Shown one piece after another: positions 7,212-15,600 of a stretch of DNA of 16,539 bases. Position numbers and translations under genes: made by a program. The stretch is taken from contig DDFA01000068.1 in the NCBI GenBank assembly GCA_002336975.1, forward strand, positions 1-16,539. Reading direction: 5' to 3'. Each line of letters begins with the position of its first letter. Position 1 is the stretch's first letter. Below the pieces are notes generated by a model. That model made no database searches, was not told the DNA's origin, and saw only the letters and a list, made by a program, of their open reading frames with translations. This DNA comes from Phyllobacteriaceae bacterium UBA1940 (GTDB lineage: Bacteria > Pseudomonadota > Alphaproteobacteria > Rhizobiales > Rhizobiaceae).

Positions 7212-8384
7212 ATGTCGAATCCTCCCCTCTCCGGCGTCCGCGTCATCGAACTGGCCCGCATCCTCGCCGGTCCCTGGGCCGGCCAGGTTCTAGCCGATCT
7301 CGGCGCAGACGTGGTCAAGATCGAGAACCCGGACGGCGGCGACGACACCCGCAAATGGGGCCCGCCCTTTGTCGAGGGCTCCGACGGCGAAAACCTGTCG
7401 GCCGCCTACTACCACTGCGCCAATCGCGGCAAGCGCTCCATCGCCATCGACTTCACGACAGCGCAAGGCGCGGCCACGCTGCGCCAGCTGATCGCCGGCG
7501 CCGACGTTTTGATCGAAAACTTCAAGGTCGGCGGCCTGAAGAAATACGGTTTTGACTATGACAGCGTGCGCGCGCTCAACCCGCGCCTCGTCTATTGCTC
7601 GATCACCGGTTTCGGCCAGACCGGCCCTTACGCGCCGCGCGCCGGTTACGACTTCATCATCCAGGGCATGGCCGGCATGATGTCGATCACCGGCGAGCCG
7701 GGCCGCGAGCCGCAAAAGGCAGGCGTCGCCATCTCCGACATTTTTACCGGCCTTTATTCCGTCATCGCCATCCAGGCGGCGCTGCGCCACGCCGAGGCGA
7801 CCGGCGAAGGCCAGCACATCGACATGGCGCTGCTCGACGCGCAGGTCTCGGTGCTCGGCAACCAGAACCTCAACTATCTGGTCTCCGGCGTCGCCCCGGT
7901 GCAGATGGGCAACGCCCATATGAACATCGCGCCCTACGAGGTGCTGCCGGTCAAGGACGGCCATATCATCCTCGCCGTCGGCAATGACGGCCAGTTCCGA
8001 AAGTTCTGCGCCGTCGCCGGTCTTGCCGGACTTGCCGACGACGACGCGTATGCGACCAACGCGGCCCGCGTCACCAACCGCAAGGCGTTGCGCCAGCACA
8101 TCGTCGCGGCGCTCGCAGGCCGCGCCAAGGCCGAGCTGCTCGCCGCGCTCGAGGCGCAAAGCGTGCCCGCCAGCCCGATCAACAACATCGCCGAAGCCTT
8201 CGCCGACCCACAGGTCGTGGCCCGCGGCATGCGCATGGACCTGGCGGACGGCCACGGCGCGACGCTGCCCTCGGTGCGCGCGCCGATATTGTTCAGCGCC
8301 ACGCCGCTGGTCTACGAACGTCCGTCGCCGAGGCTTGGCGAACACACGGCCGAGATTTTGGCCGAACTGGAGAACAAGACATGA
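7212..8384 (+). CDS. CaiB/BaiF family (class III) CoA-transferase
   Basis: A 390-residue cytoplasmic enzyme that moves CoA between carboxylic acids. The N-terminal block LSGVRVIELARILAGPWAGQVLADLGADVVKIE (6-38) and the ANRGKRSIAID segment (70-80) are characteristic. The conserved catalytic Asp that forms the aspartyl-CoA anhydride in formyl-CoA transferase (Asp169 there) corresponds to Asp176 in ISDIFTG, followed by TGEGQHIDMALLDAQ (197-211). Length is normal for a single subunit of the interlocked dimer. The stop overlaps the next ATG as ATGA, so it is coupled to the ThDP enzyme. The substrate is unknown; the pairing hints at activation of an acid to its CoA thioester before or after a ThDP-dependent step. 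Confidence 0.93.
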   Translation: MSNPPLSGVRVIELARILAGPWAGQVLADLGADVVKIENPDGGDDTRKWGPPFVEGSDGENLSAAYYHCANRGKRSIAIDFTTAQGAATLRQLIAGADVLIENFKVGGLKKYGFDYDSVRALNPRLVYCSITGFGQTGPYAPRAGYDFIIQGMAGMMSITGEPGREPQKAGVAISDIFTGLYSVIAIQAALRHAEATGEGQHIDMALLDAQVSVLGNQNLNYLVSGVAPVQMGNAHMNIAPYEVLPVKDGHIILAVGNDGQFRKFCAVAGLAGLADDDAYATNAARVTNRKALRQHIVAALAGRAKAELLAALEAQSVPASPINNIAEAFADPQVVARGMRMDLADGHGATLPSVRAPILFSATPLVYERPSPRLGEHTAEILAELENKT

Positions 8385-10030
8385 GAACCGGCGGCCAGTT
8401 GATTGTCGATTGCCTCGAGGCCAATGGCGTCGAGCGGATCTTTTCGGTGCCCGGCGAAAGCTATCTCGCCGTGCTCGACGCGCTGCACGATTCGAACATT
8501 CAGAACATCGTCTGCCGCCAGGAAGGCGGCGCGGCGATGATGGCCGACTGCGAGGGCCGATTGACCGGAAAACCCGGGATCTGCTTCGTCACCCGCGGCC
8601 CCGGCGCCACCAACGCCTCGGCAGGCGTCCACATCGCTCGCCAGGATTCAAACCCGATGATCCTGTTCATCGGCCAGATCGCCCGCTCGATCAAGGAACG
8701 CGAGGCGTTCCAGGAGGTCGACTACAAACGCTTCTTCGGCGACATCGCCAAATGGGTGGTGGAGATCGACGACGCCGCGCGCATTCCCGAGATCGTCACC
8801 CGCGCCTTTTCGGTTGCGACGTCCGGCAGACCCGGTCCAGTGGTGATTTCCCTGCCCGAAGACATGCTCAGGGACGAGGTCGAGACGGTCATGCCGCTAC
8901 CCTACACCCGGGTCGAGTCGCGCCCGGGCGAACAGGAGATGTCGGCGCTGCAGGCGCTGCTCGACAAGGCCGAACGGCCTGTCGTCATCCTCGGTGGAAC
9001 CCGCTGGAGCGAACGCGCCGCCAAGCAGATCTGCGCCGCCGTCTCGGCCTGGTCGCTGCCCGTCACATGCTCGTTCCGCCGCCAGTCGCTGTGCGACCAG
9101 CTGCACCCCAACTATGCCGGCGAGCTGGGCATCGGCGCCAATCCGAAGCTGGTGCAATACGTCAAGGACGCCGACCTCGTTCTGCTGGTCGGCTGCCGGT
9201 TCGGCGAGATGCCGTCGGCCGACTACACCATCCTCAAGAGCCCCTACCCCGACCAGACGCTGGTGCATGTCTATCCCGACCCGCACGAGCTTGGCCGCGT
9301 CTATCGACCGGCGGTGGCGATCAATGCGTCGCCGGCCTCCTTCGCCGAGGAATTTTCGGTCACCCGGCCCGAGCGCACGCCGGTGTGGGCCAACCGCACC
9401 GAGGAACTGCATCAGGACTATCTGAAGTGGTCGACGCCGCCTGAAACCGGTCCCGGCAAGGTGCTGATGGGGCCGATCATGCGCCATCTGGAACAGGTGC
9501 TGCCCGAAGACGTCGTGGTCTGCAACGGCGCCGGCAATTTCGCCACCTGGATGCACCGTTTCCACCGCTACCGCAAATTCAACACCCAGGCCGCGCCGAC
9601 ATCGGGCTCGATGGGCTACGGCGTGCCCGCCGGCGTCGCCGCCAAGGCGATGTTCCCCGAGCGCGAGGTGCTGGTGTGGGCTGGCGACGGCGACTTCCTG
9701 ATGCACGGCCAGGAGTTCGCCACCGCCGTGCAGTTCGGCCTACCGATCGTCGTCGTCATCCTGAACAACGGCATCTACGGCACCATCCGCATGCATCAGG
9801 AACGCGACTATCCCGGCCGCGTGTCGGGCACGCAGCTGACGAACCCGGACTTCGCCGCTTATGCCCGCGCCTTTGGCGGCCATGGCGAAACCGTCGAGAC
9901 GACGGCCGAGTTCGCCGCCGCCTTCGAACGCGCCCGCGCCTCGGGCAAGCCGGCGATCGTCGAGGTCAAGCTCGACCCCGAGGCGATTACGCCCGCCCGC
10001 ACGCTGACCCAGATCCGCGAGGGACGCTGA
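8381..10030 (+). CDS. Thiamine-diphosphate-dependent enzyme, acetolactate-synthase-like
   Basis: A 549-residue ThDP enzyme with the usual PYR, central and PP domains. Seen: the conserved catalytic Glu48 in VCRQEGGAAMMAD, TRGPGATNA (71-79), the ThDP-binding motif beginning GDGDF (435) and ending LNNGIYG (461-467), and SGSMGYGVPAGVAAKA (408-423). It most resembles the broad set labelled acetolactate synthase-like or benzoylformate decarboxylase-like, and is not evidently IlvB because no small subunit gene follows. It would cleave or join a carbon-carbon bond next to a carbonyl, for example decarboxylation of a 2-oxo acid. It overlaps the CoA-transferase gene by 4 bases and is 3 bases from the M24-like gene, so the three form one operon. 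Confidence 0.9.
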   Translation: MRTGGQLIVDCLEANGVERIFSVPGESYLAVLDALHDSNIQNIVCRQEGGAAMMADCEGRLTGKPGICFVTRGPGATNASAGVHIARQDSNPMILFIGQIARSIKEREAFQEVDYKRFFGDIAKWVVEIDDAARIPEIVTRAFSVATSGRPGPVVISLPEDMLRDEVETVMPLPYTRVESRPGEQEMSALQALLDKAERPVVILGGTRWSERAAKQICAAVSAWSLPVTCSFRRQSLCDQLHPNYAGELGIGANPKLVQYVKDADLVLLVGCRFGEMPSADYTILKSPYPDQTLVHVYPDPHELGRVYRPAVAINASPASFAEEFSVTRPERTPVWANRTEELHQDYLKWSTPPETGPGKVLMGPIMRHLEQVLPEDVVVCNGAGNFATWMHRFHRYRKFNTQAAPTSGSMGYGVPAGVAAKAMFPEREVLVWAGDGDFLMHGQEFATAVQFGLPIVVVILNNGIYGTIRMHQERDYPGRVSGTQLTNPDFAAYARAFGGHGETVETTAEFAAAFERARASGKPAIVEVKLDPEAITPARTLTQIREGR

Positions 10031-10033
10031 CCG

Positions 10034-11395
10034 ATGACGCGGCTGCGCAAGATCGACCTGCCCGATTTTGGCGATCCCGGGCCGCAGCCGCAGATCCCCC
10101 GCGAAACATTCGCCGGCCGCGCCGACGCGGCGTATGAACGGGCCGGCTGCGACTGGCTGGTCGTCTATGCCGACCGCGAGCACCTCGGCAATATCGCCTT
10201 CCTAACCGGTTTCGAACCGCGCTTCGAGGAGGCGCTGCTGCTGCTCGGCTCCGGCGGCCGGCGCGTCCTTCTGACGGGCAATGAATCCGAAAGCTACGCG
10301 CCGCTCGCCCGCCTGCCGGGTCTTGGCGTGCTGGTCGCCCAGTCGCTCAGCCTGATGGCGCAGGATCGCACGCGCCATCCCCGCCTCGCCGACCGGCTGC
10401 GCGACGCCGGCCTGCGGCCCGGCGACAACGTCGGTCTTGTCGGCTGGAAATATCTCGAACCGTTCGAGCGCGACGGCGGCGGCGACGCCTTCTATGTTCC
10501 GGCCGCCCATGTCTCGGCCATCCGGCAGGCGATCGGCGCGGGCGGCGACCTGAGCGACGCCACGCCGGTGATGATGCACCCGGCGACCGGCTTGCGCGCC
10601 ACCGTCGACGCCGACCAGATCGCGGCCTGGGAATGGTCGGCGATGCGCGTCTCGCAGGCGGTATGGCGCATCGTGTCGGGCGCGCGTGACGGTGACAGCG
10701 AATTCGTCGCCGCCGGGCGCATGGGCTACCAGGGCGATCCGATCAATTGCCATGTCATGTTCGCCTCCGCCTCCGCCGGAGAACCCGTCATCGGCCTGCG
10801 CGGTCCGAGCGCCCGGACGATCCGCCGCGGCGACGGCGTCACCACCGCGGTCGGATACTGGGGCGCGCTGTCGTCGCGCGCCGGCCTCCTCGACACAGGT
10901 GATGACGACTTCCTCAAGCTGGCGACAAGCTATTTCGACGGCCTCAGGCGCTGGTACGAAATCGCCGACATCGGCGTGGCCGGCGGCGACATCCATGAAA
11001 CGGTCGTCGCAAGGCTGGCCGAGGGCGGCCTGCGCCCGGCGCTCAATCCGGGTCACCTGACCGGACATGAGGAGTGGATGCACTCGCCGGTCAGGCCGGG
11101 GTCGAGCGAAACGATCGCCTCCGGCATGCCGTTCCAGGTCGATGTCATCCCGACGCCGATGCCCGACGGCCGGGCGCTGAACTGCGAGGACCCGGTCGCT
11201 TTCGCCGACGCGGCGCTGCGCGCAGAACTTGCCGCCCGCCACCCGCAAACCATGGCCCGCATCGAGGCGCGGCGCGCCTTCATGCGCAACCGGCTCGGCG
11301 TCGACGTCAGGCCCTCGATCATGCCACTGTCATCGACGCCGCTGTGCCTGCCGCCATTCTGGCTGAGCCCCGACCGCCTGCTCGTTGCCGGGTAG
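10034..11395 (+). CDS. M24/creatinase-fold protein, probably lacking the peptidase metal site
   Basis: A 453-residue protein with a creatinase-like N-terminal domain (about 25-190) and a pita-bread C-terminal domain (about 195-425). Supporting segments: RPGDNVGLVGWKY (128-140), PVIGLRGPSARTIRRGDGVT (251-270), and a His-rich stretch NPGHLTGHEEWMHSP (338-352) at the place of the family's GHGIG/HExP block. Peptidase members have two Asp metal ligands after the GD.. turn; here TAVGYWGALSSR (271-282) carries neither. It may therefore be a non-metal hydrolase like creatinase, or a pseudo-enzyme. It starts 3 bases after the ThDP gene. Its TAG stop coincides with the TA target site of the adjoining MITE-like element, and the inferred empty site would also read TAG, so its length is unaffected. 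Confidence 0.8.
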   Translation: MTRLRKIDLPDFGDPGPQPQIPRETFAGRADAAYERAGCDWLVVYADREHLGNIAFLTGFEPRFEEALLLLGSGGRRVLLTGNESESYAPLARLPGLGVLVAQSLSLMAQDRTRHPRLADRLRDAGLRPGDNVGLVGWKYLEPFERDGGGDAFYVPAAHVSAIRQAIGAGGDLSDATPVMMHPATGLRATVDADQIAAWEWSAMRVSQAVWRIVSGARDGDSEFVAAGRMGYQGDPINCHVMFASASAGEPVIGLRGPSARTIRRGDGVTTAVGYWGALSSRAGLLDTGDDDFLKLATSYFDGLRRWYEIADIGVAGGDIHETVVARLAEGGLRPALNPGHLTGHEEWMHSPVRPGSSETIASGMPFQVDVIPTPMPDGRALNCEDPVAFADAALRAELAARHPQTMARIEARRAFMRNRLGVDVRPSIMPLSSTPLCLPPFWLSPDRLLVAG

Positions 11396-11425
11396 AGCCT
11401 CGTGCCGATATTGTGGTCCAATCTG
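11395..11425 (+). repeat. Left terminal inverted repeat of the MITE-like element
   Basis: 31 bases matching the reverse complement of 11718-11748 at 28 of 31 positions; mismatches are at positions 14, 19 and 24 of the repeat. Its first base is the G of the M24-gene TAG stop. Confidence 0.85.
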
Positions 11426-11532
11426 TTTGTTGTTTGGTGAGACGAGCCAGCAGGAGGGCGGCGCAGCCTCGATGTGGTGCATCGCGCAAGCCGCCCGACG
11501 CAGTGGGCGTCCACCAAACACAAACCCTGCCC

Positions 11533-11557
11533 GTCGAATTGCCATTCGCAATTCGAC
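11533..11557. repeat. Internal palindrome of the MITE-like element
   Basis: Perfect 10-base arms GTCGAATTGC and GCAATTCGAC with a 5-base loop. A further stem of 7 (CCCGCTG / CAGCGGG, 11588-11606) and two copies of the 11-base palindrome TGGCCGGGCCA follow inside the element, giving it strong folding potential. Confidence 0.8.
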
Positions 11558-11682
11558 AGACAAATATTTCCTGCCGACCAAACGTCTCCCGCTGCGCAGC
11601 AGCGGGGTTTGATCGGTGGCCGGGCCAGTTTGGGCCAAATCCATCGAGCTTCGTCTTGGCCGGGCCACCAGCCCGCCCATCG

Positions 11683-12633
11683 TCAAAGCTCTCGACCTTG
11701 TCCCAAACCGTCGCCGGCAGATTGAACCAGAATACCGGCACGAGGCTCTAGCGCCAGCTGCGCCTGCTCCCGCGCCCGGTAGGCGCCGGGCGTCATGCCG
11801 GTTCGCTTGCGGAAGAAGCGGTTGAAATAGGCCGGATCGGCGAAGCCGAGCGCCTCGGCGATCGCATTGATCGGCGTCGGCGTGAACACCAGGTCGCGCC
11901 GCGCCGCCTCCATCAGCCGCTGCGCCAGTAGGGTCTGCACCGTCTGGCCGGTCTCGCGCCGGACGATCCGGTTGAGCTGGCTCGCCGACACGCCGATCTC
12001 GCCGGCGAAGAAGGCCAATGGCCGGGCGGCGCGAAAATGCAGATCGACCAGGTCGCGCAGCATGGCGACGCGCCGGTCGCCGCCGCCCGCGGCCTCGCCC
12101 GGCCCATCAAGGTCGAACCAGGCCCTGGCCAGATCGGTCACTGCGATCGCCACCAGCGCCTCCAGCACGATGTTGCGGCCAAGCCCCCCGGCCGCCGTTT
12201 CACGTACCAGCCGGGCCAACGTCGCCATGACGTCATCGTCGCCAAGCGGGATGACGCGGATCGCCTGCGCGAACTGGCCGACCCAGCGGTCGGACGCCGC
12301 GACCGCGGCGAGCCGGTCGGCGGCCGCCGTCACCACGTCGCCGTCGACGTCCCGGGCGAAGCGGAACCCGTGCACGCTCGCCGCCGGGATGAACAGCGTG
12401 CACGGCGCCTCGAACGCAGTGGCGGCGCGGCCGTCGACGATCTCGCCGCTGCCGCCGGTGACATGAAAGATCTGGAACAGGCCCGAATGGCGATGGGCGG
12501 CGATCTCCCAGCGGTGAAGTTCGGTCCGGTCGGGGATCGGTTCGCTGTGAATCCAGAAGTCCGCCGCCTCGCGCCGGGTCTCGCGATAGAGCCGGTAGTC
12601 CGGCACGGGAGCGGTGACGCTGGGAGTATCCAT
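11683..12633 (-). CDS. pobR: AraC-family transcriptional regulator, PobR-like
   Basis: A 316-residue regulator with an N-terminal cupin-like effector domain (HRHSGLFQIFHVTGG at 47-61, FIPAASVHGF at 81-90) and a C-terminal double helix-turn-helix (about 203-286: LAFFAGEIGVSASQLNRIVR, then INAIAEALGFADPAYFNRFF with TGMTPGAYR). It is divergent from pobA, the arrangement of AraC-type PobR, which activates pobA with 4-hydroxybenzoate. I use ATG at 12633; an in-frame ATG at 12669 is possible, and neither has a clear Shine-Dalgarno sequence. The last 21 residues (EPRAGILVQS onward, from E296) are encoded by the inserted MITE-like element. Without it the frame would have ended with 20 different residues at base 11330, inside the 3' end of the M24 gene. 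Confidence 0.88.
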   Translation of the reverse strand: MDTPSVTAPVPDYRLYRETRREAADFWIHSEPIPDRTELHRWEIAAHRHSGLFQIFHVTGGSGEIVDGRAATAFEAPCTLFIPAASVHGFRFARDVDGDVVTAAADRLAAVAASDRWVGQFAQAIRVIPLGDDDVMATLARLVRETAAGGLGRNIVLEALVAIAVTDLARAWFDLDGPGEAAGGGDRRVAMLRDLVDLHFRAARPLAFFAGEIGVSASQLNRIVRRETGQTVQTLLAQRLMEAARRDLVFTPTPINAIAEALGFADPAYFNRFFRKRTGMTPGAYRAREQAQLALEPRAGILVQSAGDGLGQGREL

Positions 12634-12672
12634 GCGCAGATAGTGCAACCCGATGCGCACAATGTCCATTGT
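12632..12672. promoter_or_regulatory. Candidate PobR operator region (pobR-pobA)
   Basis: ATGCGCA occurs at 12632-12638 and again at 12653-12659, exactly 21 bases apart in the same orientation, which is the two-turn spacing common in AraC-family operators. Directly adjacent is the inverted pair ACAATG-TC-CATTGT (12659-12672). The upstream copy overlaps the chosen pobR start codon, which would allow autorepression. The assignment is by position and geometry, not by a known PobR consensus. Confidence 0.4.
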
Positions 12673-12676
12673 TTGA

Positions 12677-13894
<1,218 letters not shown>

Positions 13895-13907
13895 GCGGAG
13901 ACCCAAT

Positions 13908-14303
13908 GTGAGCGACAAGACCGGAAAAGACCGCATCGCCGCCGGCATGAAGACCCGCCGCGAGGTGCTGGGCGACGCCTGGGTGGACGCCGCCAACGGC
14001 AAGCGCACCGATTTCGATTCCGATTTCCAGGACTTCATCACCGGCGCGGCATGGAACGATGTCTGGAGCCGGCCCGGCATAACCAGGCGCGAGCGGTCGA
14101 TGCTGACCATCGCCATCCTCGCCGCGCTTGGCCAGTGGGACGAACTGGCCCTGCACACCCGCGCCACGCTCAACACCGGCGCCAGCCGCGACGACCTGCG
14201 GGAGGTGGCCTTGCATGTCGCCATCTATGCCGGCGTGCCCGCCGCCAACCATGCCGTCAAGGTGATGAAGCAGGTCTTCGCCGAGACGGACCAGCAGACA
14301 TAG
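13908..14303 (+). CDS. pcaC: 4-Carboxymuconolactone decarboxylase
   Basis: A 131-residue protein of the AhpD-like/CMD family that decarboxylates 4-carboxymuconolactone to 3-oxoadipate enol-lactone. Seen: an all-helical pattern with GKRTDFDSDFQDFITGAAWNDVW (31-53) typical of PcaC, then RERSMLTIAILAALGQWDELALHTRATLNTG (61-91), which carries the conserved Glu and His of the family. Length fits monofunctional PcaC (about 130) rather than the PcaD-PcaC fusion. Start is GTG at 13908, 7 bases after a GGAG; an in-frame extension to 13875 would run into pobA and lacks a binding site. It lies between pobA and pcaH. Confidence 0.94.
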   Translation: MSDKTGKDRIAAGMKTRREVLGDAWVDAANGKRTDFDSDFQDFITGAAWNDVWSRPGITRRERSMLTIAILAALGQWDELALHTRATLNTGASRDDLREVALHVAIYAGVPAANHAVKVMKQVFAETDQQT

Positions 14304-14312
14304 GAGACGGCC

Positions 14313-15053
14313 ATGTCGAACAAATCGCCCGAGACCGGCTCGTTCTTTGCCCGCGACCGCACCTGGCATCCACCGGCGCTGACGCCGTTCTACAAGACCT
14401 CGGTCCTGCGTTCGCCGCGGCGGGCGATGATCTCGCTCGACAACACCGTGTCGGAGATTACCGGACCGGTGTTCGGCCATTCGATGCTGGGCGAGCTAGA
14501 CAACGACCTGATCCGCAACTTTGCCCGCCCCGGCGAAAGCCCGATCGGCGAGCGCATCATCGTCCATGGCCGGGTGCTCGACGAGCGCGGCGCCGGCGTT
14601 CCCGGCGCGCTGCTAGAATTCTGGCAGGCCAATGCCGGCGGCCGCTACCGCCATAAGAAGGAAACCTACCTTGCCCCGCTCGATCCGAATTTCGGCGGCT
14701 GCGGCCGCGCCATCACCGGCGAGGACGGGTCCTACGCCTTCCGCACCATCAAGCCCGGCCCCTACCCCTGGCCGAACGGGCCGAACGACTGGCGTCCGGC
14801 CCACATCCATTTCTCGATATTCGGCCACGGCTTTGCGCAGCGCCTCATCACCCAGATGTATTTCGAGGGCGACCCGATGATCTGGCAATGCCCGATCGTG
14901 CGCACCATTCCCGACAGGGCGGCGATCGAACAATTGGTGGCGGCGCTCGACATGCAGGCGACAATTCCCATGGACGCCCGCGCCTACAAGTTCGACGTCG
15001 TGCTGCGCGGCCGTCGCTCGACCATGTTCGAGAACCGGATGGAGGGAAATTGA
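14313..15053 (+). CDS. pcaH: Protocatechuate 3,4-dioxygenase, beta subunit
   Basis: A 246-residue iron-bearing subunit of the intradiol dioxygenase that opens protocatechuate to 3-carboxy-cis,cis-muconate. The four Fe(III) ligands are visible: Tyr112 in GGRYRHK, Tyr151 in PGPYPW, and His164 and His166 in [10 protein letters not shown]. They correspond to Pseudomonas putida beta Tyr408, Tyr447, His460 and His462 with the same spacing. The N-terminal dioxygenase segment and [12 protein letters not shown] (101-112) are standard. GGAG overlapping the pcaC stop precedes the ATG. Normally pcaG follows at once; here a toxin-antitoxin cassette of about 550 bases lies between them. Confidence 0.97.
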   Translation: MSNKSPETGSFFARDRTWHPPALTPFYKTSVLRSPRRAMISLDNTVSEITGPVFGHSMLGELDNDLIRNFARPGESPIGERIIVHGRVLDERGAGVPGALLEFWQANAGGRYRHKKETYLAPLDPNFGGCGRAITGEDGSYAFRTIKPGPYPWPNGPNDWRPAHIHFSIFGHGFAQRLITQMYFEGDPMIWQCPIVRTIPDRAAIEQLVAALDMQATIPMDARAYKFDVVLRGRRSTMFENRMEGN

Positions 15054-15054
15054 T

Positions 15055-15083
15055 TTGCCGGGTCGCCGAGAACCAACTACATT
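15055..15083 (+). promoter_or_regulatory. Candidate sigma70 promoter of the antitoxin-toxin cassette
   Basis: TTGCCG (15055-15060), a 17-base spacer and TACATT (15078-15083) match the -35 and -10 boxes moderately. It starts 2 bases after the pcaH stop and overlaps the palindromic operator at its 3' end, as expected for an autoregulated module. Confidence 0.42.
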
Positions 15084-15108
15084 GAATACAGAGAATACAT
15101 GTATTCAA
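15082..15108. promoter_or_regulatory. Candidate antitoxin operator
   Basis: GAATACATGTATTC (15093-15106) is a perfect 14-base palindrome. A further GAATAC half-site at 15084-15089 gives two direct repeats 9 bases apart, and TTGAATAC with GTATTCAA frame the whole region. The arrangement overlaps the presumed -10 box and fits binding by the ribbon-helix-helix antitoxin encoded just downstream. Confidence 0.55.
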
Positions 15109-15122
15109 AATGTGGATTGGCG

Positions 15123-15350
15123 ATGCCGACCTCAATCAGACTTGAACCCGAAATCGAAGCCCGCCTGGATGCGCTGGCCGCCCGTACCGGCCGCACCAAG
15201 GCCTACTATCTGCGTGAGCTGATCACGCAAAATCTGCAGGATCTGGAAGACTACTACGCCGCAGTCGAGATTTCCGAGCGCATCCGACGTGGCGAGGAAA
15301 AGACAACACCACTGGCAGAAGTGATCCGCGAACTTGGCCTGAACGATTGA
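15123..15350 (+). CDS. RelB/DinJ-type ribbon-helix-helix antitoxin
   Basis: A 75-residue protein: PTSIRLEPEIEARLDALAARTGRTKAYYLRELI (2-34) is a ribbon-helix-helix DNA-binding domain, followed by an acidic helix and a toxin-binding tail ending PLAEVIRELGLND. It resembles small TA antitoxins that pair with RelE-family toxins. I start at ATG 15123, which puts the DNA-binding strand at the N-terminus; an ATG at 15099 lies within the operator palindrome and would add eight unlikely residues. Its 3' end overlaps the presumed toxin start. It lies on the pca strand but has its own candidate promoter. GC content is lower than in the flanking pca genes, which suggests later arrival. Confidence 0.85.
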   Translation: MPTSIRLEPEIEARLDALAARTGRTKAYYLRELITQNLQDLEDYYAAVEISERIRRGEEKTTPLAEVIRELGLND

Positions 15351-15600
15351 TCTCTCGCAAGGAGCGCGCAAATCGCTTGGCAAACTCGATCGCCAAGTGG
15401 CCAAGCGGATCACGGCATTCCTCGCAACACGCGTCGCGCCTTTGGATGATCCGCGACAACTAGGCAAGCCACTACGGGCGGAGTTGAGCAATTATTGGTC
15501 CTACCGCGTCGGCGACTACCGCCTGATCTGTGGACTGAAAGACAATGTGTTGACCGTCTTGGTGCTGCAAATCGGACATCGTTCGGACATCTATCGCTAG
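15334..15600 (+). pseudogene. RelE/ParE-superfamily toxin with damaged start
   Basis: From 15343 the frame reads TIDLSQGARKSLGKLDRQVA and ends WSYRVGDYRLICGL, VLVLQIGHRSDIYR: the complete body of a RelE-type mRNA interferase/ParE-fold toxin of about 85 residues, with the basic core and C-terminal tyrosine-arginine intact. Members of this group usually begin M-A-W-x-I, overlapping the antitoxin end. Here the matching codons are TTG GCC TGA ACG ATT: a weak TTG start and a stop where Trp3 is expected. Unless translation starts at ATT 15346 or GTG 15397 (the latter loses the first helix), the toxin is not made. Its stop at 15598-15600 touches the pcaG ribosome-binding site. Confidence 0.68.

Larger units (their letters stand above)
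11393..11750. mobile_element. MITE-like element, 354 bp, with TA target duplication
   Basis: The element proper (11395-11748) begins GAGCCTCGTGCCG and ends CGGCACGAGGCTC, with TA on each side. The ends are 31-base inverted repeats with 3 mismatches. No complete transposase is encoded; the interior contains small palindromes and only frame fragments. A TA duplication with such ends fits mobilisation by an IS630/Tc1-mariner or IS5-group (IS427-like) transposase supplied elsewhere; which one is not decided. It sits exactly at the convergence of the M24 gene and pobR and accounts for nearly all the sequence between them. Confidence 0.82.

Noticed and set aside
7290..8345. 351-residue minus-strand frame
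   Set aside because: Shadow of the CaiB/BaiF gene, whose plus-strand motifs are unmistakable.
7212..10030. Formyl-CoA transferase plus oxalyl-CoA decarboxylase (frc-oxc) pair
   Set aside because: The gene order is suggestive, but the ThDP protein's N-terminal and ThDP-domain segments look acetolactate-synthase-like rather than Oxc-like.
10034..11395. DddP-type DMSP lyase (also M24 fold)
   Set aside because: The N-terminal region and metal-site segments do not match what I know of DddP, and the aspartate ligands are missing.
11319..11741. 140-residue minus-strand frame inside the MITE as a gene
   Set aside because: It lies almost wholly within the element and shows no recognisable transposase motif or ribosome-binding site.
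15397..15600. Toxin called as a normal gene from GTG 15397
   Set aside because: This start removes the first conserved strand and helix of the RelE fold, although the same frame continues upstream with family-like residues to 15343.
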